Shown: positions 13,801-19,439 of the stretch, one piece after another
Position numbering within the stretch: the stretch's first letter is position 1
How the letters are laid out: every line of letters starts with the position of its first letter
Assembly (NCBI GenBank): GCA_035771165.1
Contig: JAWNZC010000123.1
Location: 496,001 to 560,000 of the forward strand
Direction of reading: 5' to 3'
Source: Paragorgia papillata
Lineage: Eukaryota; Cnidaria; Anthozoa; Scleralcyonacea; Coralliidae
Length of the DNA stretch: 64,000 nucleotides
The notes under the pieces: generated by a model
Database searches by the model: none
Seen by the model: only the letters and a program-made list of their open reading frames with translations
Told to the model about the DNA's origin: nothing
Position numbers and translations under genes: made by a program

Positions 13801-16800
13801 GATGTTGTTCGTTGTAGGACTGGGTGAGGGTGAACCATAATAGGAAATGTCTGACCCCTGGATAGTGGTTTTGATGTGGTAGCCATGGCAACTGGGAAGG
13901 TCTTCAGGTTCTGAATCAGAGAGGGGCTTGTCATCCATGTTGTCTTCAGGACTAAGGACTTGACGCGAACGTGCTAAATACTGACGATCTTCGTGTGGAA
14001 GGTAAGGACATTTGCTCAGGTAATGCTGATACTGTGGACGATCAGCTTGTTTGCACAAGGGACAGCTCTTTGTTATTGGTGATCCTTTGGCTTTTGAAGG
14101 CTGTGAGGTATTTGAGCGGTGGTCTCGGTTATAAGCTGGTGATGGGCGGGTTTTGTTGAAATTTTGCTTCTTGAATGCTGTACGTAGTACTTTAGCTTCA
14201 TCTGATGAGTGAATTTCATCACGGAGGCTGTCTAAGGCTTGAGATATCTCTGGTCTTAACGATGCTAGTGTCTGTGAACGAAGCTCAGCACCATATCGTT
14301 GCTTAATGAGAGCAGGTAAGCTGGGGTGTACCAGTCGTAGCCATGTCAGAGTTATTAAATTTTCAAGAGAAGGGGTCACCTCCTCATCAGATGTAACTAC
14401 TTCTCCATGGTGTCGAATACTCCCATTGGCTGCAAGTAAGTTATCATCGACAAAGCTTACTAGTCGTTGATAAAGATCTTCTGGACGCTCACCAGGCTCC
14501 AAGTGAATGCTATCAAGGGCCAAAAAATGGGCTCCTGTTGATTGGAAGCCGTAATGGGATCGAATTGCTTGCCATATTGCTGTTGTGGACGTCGCAGTTT
14601 TGGTGATGGTGTTTCGAGATATAACCGGGCAGTAGTTGGCGATTTGGCCAAGCAAAAGCTCTAAATGTGTCACTTTTTGCTCAGCAGTACGACGTCTAGC
14701 TGTAGGCACGTCTTCCCCATCACTTTCGAAACCGCGTAAAGGAGCTGAAGGTGTTTTCTTTAGCCACGAAGCGCCATCAACAAAGAATGGAGCGAAGTTG
14801 GGGTCAAGCGATAATGAGTATTTTAAATTCTGACGCCAAGCGTCGAAAGAGGTTATCGTTTCTTGCTTGGTCAACGACCATTGTTTTGGAGCACGAATGC
14901 CTGACATTGACACGGTATGGCGAAACAATTAAATTTAATAAAAGTACAGACTTACGGTTCGCTGAAGAATGGCTTCACTTTAGTCTTGGACTCTTGGTAC
15001 TCGGGTTGAGTTCAGTCTTTTGGAACAGCGAATGTACAAGCTGTCTCGTTGATACCTTGTTTAGGTGCGAGGAACTTCCTTCTGAGCTGTAAATATTTAT
15101 GATCTCCACTGTGTCGGAGATCGTAGGACAGTAAAATGATAGTTGACCGCTGCTACCACGCCAGTCAGGAAGGAAACACTCGGTACAACGATAACCAAAC
15201 TCGGTTTAATATAAAGTAGAAAGAGTACAACAATGGCTATACGATAGAGAGCCGAAGTAACAAGAGAGATAATAAGAGAAGCGTGCTTCCCTAATAAGGA
15301 AGACATATCCTTATATGGGAGTTAATATGAATTAGCATACATTATAATAAAGTCAACAGCTAAGCCACGTATGGCGTAGATGACATTTTTCCGTGCGTGT
15401 GTACTGTAATAACGCACAGAAGACGTCACAGCGTGACGTACTTTTTTGTTATTTACACGCTGTGACGTCATCTGTGCGTTATTACAGTACACACGCACGG
15501 AAAAATGTCATCTATTTGTTAAGTACCACATGCACGCGTGCCACTCATAACATTACTATACACTTGTTGACTGGCGCCGAGGGAAACATCGACTTTAGCC
15601 CGAGAGTGATATTGAAGCCTGAGGGACCGTAAAACTCGATATTTCTCGAAGCAAAAAGTCAACAAGCTTTTTGTTATGTACCAAAGACTTTCAAAATACA
15701 AAATACACACCGACTCAAAACTTGCAAAAAGCAAAAAGCAAAAAGACTACTTACCAAAACACTTTGACTTTTCTTTGTAATTTCAATTCAACTACACAAA
15801 TACACCAAGTACAAAGAACAAATTTTTCCAGGATTTTTTTGAAATTGGCTACTTCGTACCAAACAAGCTCAAACAAGCTCTTGATTTTAAAATGCTTCGA
15901 AAAGTCTAAAGTTCTTTATCTGATGCAACAATCATTGTGTATTAACATGAACAGCGCATGACTGTTTCCTTCTTCATTGTGACGTCAGAGAAAAACAGTG
16001 CAATGTTTTCCTCGGCAGAAAGTAACATTGAGTTTGTTGAACAACACGTGATCATAATTTCCAATCGGATTTCAGATTTGGCAAACAAAAGCTTTGGTAT
16101 ATAATAAAAAAACTTGTAACAGATCTATGAAATTTTTACATGTGCACATAACGAGCATATTTTCTATTTTCAGGATCCATTTGACGATATTTCCGAAAGC
16201 GTCAAGAAACCGCTGACCAAGAAACAAACTGTTAACGTTAGTCGTGGACTGCAAAAACTGAATATCGACCAATTCGTTCGAGAATTGCTGGAGGAAATCC
16301 TACTCTACCTTAAACATGTCCAGAACGAACAGCTGCGTTGGCCGTAAGTGTGAATGAATTAGCGAACATGGTTAATACTAGTGAATGATTATTTGTCCAG
16401 TGTAAAGCGAGCAATGAGGGCAGTCACTCTGCCATTAAGAATTCTCAGGGAGATTAATCTTATTTTATGTTATAAGCTCTGGACTGGACTAATAAGAAAT
16501 CTAGTCAAGATAAGTTTTGTGGAACATCACGTTTAATATTTATTTGCTAAGCTTTTGGCATGTTGACACAGGCCTTCATCAGAGCATGGATTGTAAAAGG
16601 ACTGGATAGGAAACTAATAGTCATGTGGCGTGTTTTGAGCCGCTTAATCAGTTAAATCGCATTCACTCAGTTTGAAAAATGGTTGAAACCTAGTTGAAAG
16701 TTGTGATGTCACTAATGGCGTGAGTATGCTTGTTTTAGTGAGGTTTTTAAGTGAACTTTTCTTCAAATTCTTCATATTCTCACATTCAGATGACTATGTT

Positions 16801-19399
16801 GACGTTTCAAATGATTTTATCGCCTTACAAACCTGCCTAAGCCATAATTAAATGTTCGAGGTAAACGTTGTTGATCTTTGTTGTTTTGATGCTTTCTGTG
16901 TTGTTTCAAAGAAACTGGTGTTGCAAAATAGGACTTTGTTTTGCTTGGCATTTGCGATGCATATTTTAAGTAGTAAATCTTGTTATTTTCTTTTAAAATG
17001 AGTAATAATAGACGGGCATTTTATCCTAATGTGGCTTTGTTGTATTTACAGGGTGTTGTATTAATCCTAAACATTGAATATAGTAGGAATTTTTAAGCTT
17101 TTTAATTTCAACCAAAGTCTTTTTACTATCCATGATCAGAGCAATATAACAACAAGCTGTTGGCTAACGTCATTTGTAAACTACAACTGTTTAAATCACG
17201 CAAGCAAACAATGGCGTATGATGTTAGTTTTAATTAATTAAACAATATCATGTTGCATAAAAGCCCAACATAAAAAATCTGCGCTTGCTAAACACGCTTG
17301 GGAGTATGACCACCATGTTAAGTGGGAAGAGTTGTCATTCTTAGCCAGCGACAATCAATACTTCACGCGAAGAGTGAGGGAATCTATTGAGATTGCAAAA
17401 CATCACACTATTTCTCAGGAAGGACAGCCATTAAACAACGTTCTTGATGATGTTTTTCTAATTAATAAAATTAACGTGATACGCCATGTTATTGGCTCAA
17501 ACACAATATCACTAATGGATCTCACCCTAGATGTAGCAACAAATATACATCCAGATACTTTCTCACTTTTACCATGGATGGTAAAAAGACTGCATAGGAA
17601 ACTTGATGGTGTGAGCATGACAACCTGGTTGAAATTGGCAAGCTTAAAAGTCCCCCTGCTACATTCAAAGTTTAGGACTAATAATACAGCTTAAAATAAT
17701 AATTGAACCGTCTGTAAATACAACAAAGCCACATAACAAATGCCCGTCTATTATTACGCATTTTAAAGGAAAATATCAAGGTTTACTAGTTAAAATATGC
17801 ATCGCAAATTCCAAGCAAAACAAAATACTTTTTGGCGACGCCAGTTTCTTTGAAACAAGACAGAAAACATCAAAACAAAGATCAACAACGTTTTCCTCGA
17901 ACACTCGATTGTGGCTTAGGCAGGTTTGTAAGGCGATAAAATCATTTGAAACGTCAACATAGTCATCTGAATGTGAGAATATAAAGAATTTGAAAAAAGT
18001 TCACTTAAAAACCTCAGTGAAACAAGCATACTCACGCCATTCGTGACATCACAATTTACAACTAGGTTTCAACCATTTTGCAAACTGAGTGAATACGATT
18101 TAACCAATCAAAAGGCTCAAAATACCCTACATGCCTATTAGTTTCCTATCCAGTCTTTTTACAATCCATACTTTTACCAAGTCAACAACAAACAACAGCC
18201 TTTGGTAAAGTCTGTCTTTCCCTGTGACTTGTAAATAGTCATTGCATACCTTAATCTCAATGGGACTTGTTGTCTTGACATGTACTTCCCATCAGCCATC
18301 TATTCAAATAACTTTGGTGACACTGGTATGCACTGCGGACATGCATTAATAAATCCTGGGCCAGGGTAAGTTTGGCGGTCCGAGATTTTCTGCAACCCAA
18401 ATCTCCTCGACCACTCCAAATCAACCGTTACAAAGGCCAAATTCAGTCCCCCCCCCCCCCCCTCCCCCTACTCAATGTTGGTGAATCTAAACGAGAGAAA
18501 AAAGCTCACGACACAACATTGACATTGGGGAAAGGGGAAGGGACATTTTATTTTAGTGGAAATGAAGACAAAGAAAGATATTCGCAAATCAACAACAAAG
18601 ACTTTATGCTGTCCACATAATTTTGTCCAGGATTGTCTGAAAATAGTATCATTAAAATTTCGTATTTTTTTGCTCAGACTGCAACTAAGTAACACTGAAA
18701 AATATATTATAGTGCTTATAATCCACGCGTCTATTTATTCATTTGCTTTTTAAACTTTGCTCGGTCATTTTATTTAGTCTCTGTTATATTTAGGTCTACT
18801 GAATGTAGTATAATAATATAGTAAGTAAATTCTTGGCTTCATTTTACTCCTTAATCAAGATTATTTGCATGTTTTCGTTCTTAGTCAATGTCGGGTAGTA
18901 GTCCCCTGAGAATAGTGAGATAGATTTTAAAATTATTGAACAATGAATTTATTCAAATTAACCATTTTTCCTAGTCAGGCCATAATAAAAATTGTTTTAC
19001 AAGAGTGCATGGGATATTTAGGAGTGCTAGAGAAGATTTATTTTTGTTTATATCCGTGCTATTAGTTAGAACAGAGTATAATATATACAGCGAGAGACAA
19101 CGGTCAATCTTTGTATTCCTCACGAAGAATAACGAGTTTTCTTTAAGCTATAACAATGCAAACTACGTTCTTCCGCACGGAAATAAAGGTGTAAACTATG
19201 CAAATAATGGCAGCAAAAAATGGCTATTTAACCGTCTATATTGATTACCTATACAATCATGCTGCATTATGCGTATTAGTATTTCAGAAAAAGCTTTTTT
19301 TAAGTTTAGTTAACTGTTATATTCTATCAAAATTTACAATAACGGTTGTATATACCAAAAATCAGACGGTAGACAGTTGTGTACCAACCATAAAAAATT

Positions 19400-19439
<40 letters not shown>

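Larger units (their letters stand above)
10082..15376 (-). mobile_element. complete LTR retrotransposon, Ty3/Gypsy-like, antisense in intron
   Basis: A 5.3-kb element lies between two LTRs of 220 and 218 bases that differ only by a couple of substitutions and a 2-base indel. It is read on the minus strand: 5' LTR 15376-15159, primer-binding site TGGTAGCAGCGGTCAAC right next to it, one 1,507-codon frame, then a purine-rich tract directly before the 3' LTR (10301-10082). The domain order gag, zinc knuckle, RT, RNase H, integrase is that of Ty3/Gypsy and retrovirus-type elements. The LTR ends are CGCCA...TGGCG, not TG...CA, and the flanking duplication is at most TAG. The near-identical LTRs and intact frame suggest recent insertion. 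The clade is uncertain. Confidence 0.92.

Noticed and set aside
17415..17618. Minus-strand 67-codon frame within the Penelope-like fragment
   Set aside because: The plus strand carries the recognisable motif order; the minus frame is a shadow.
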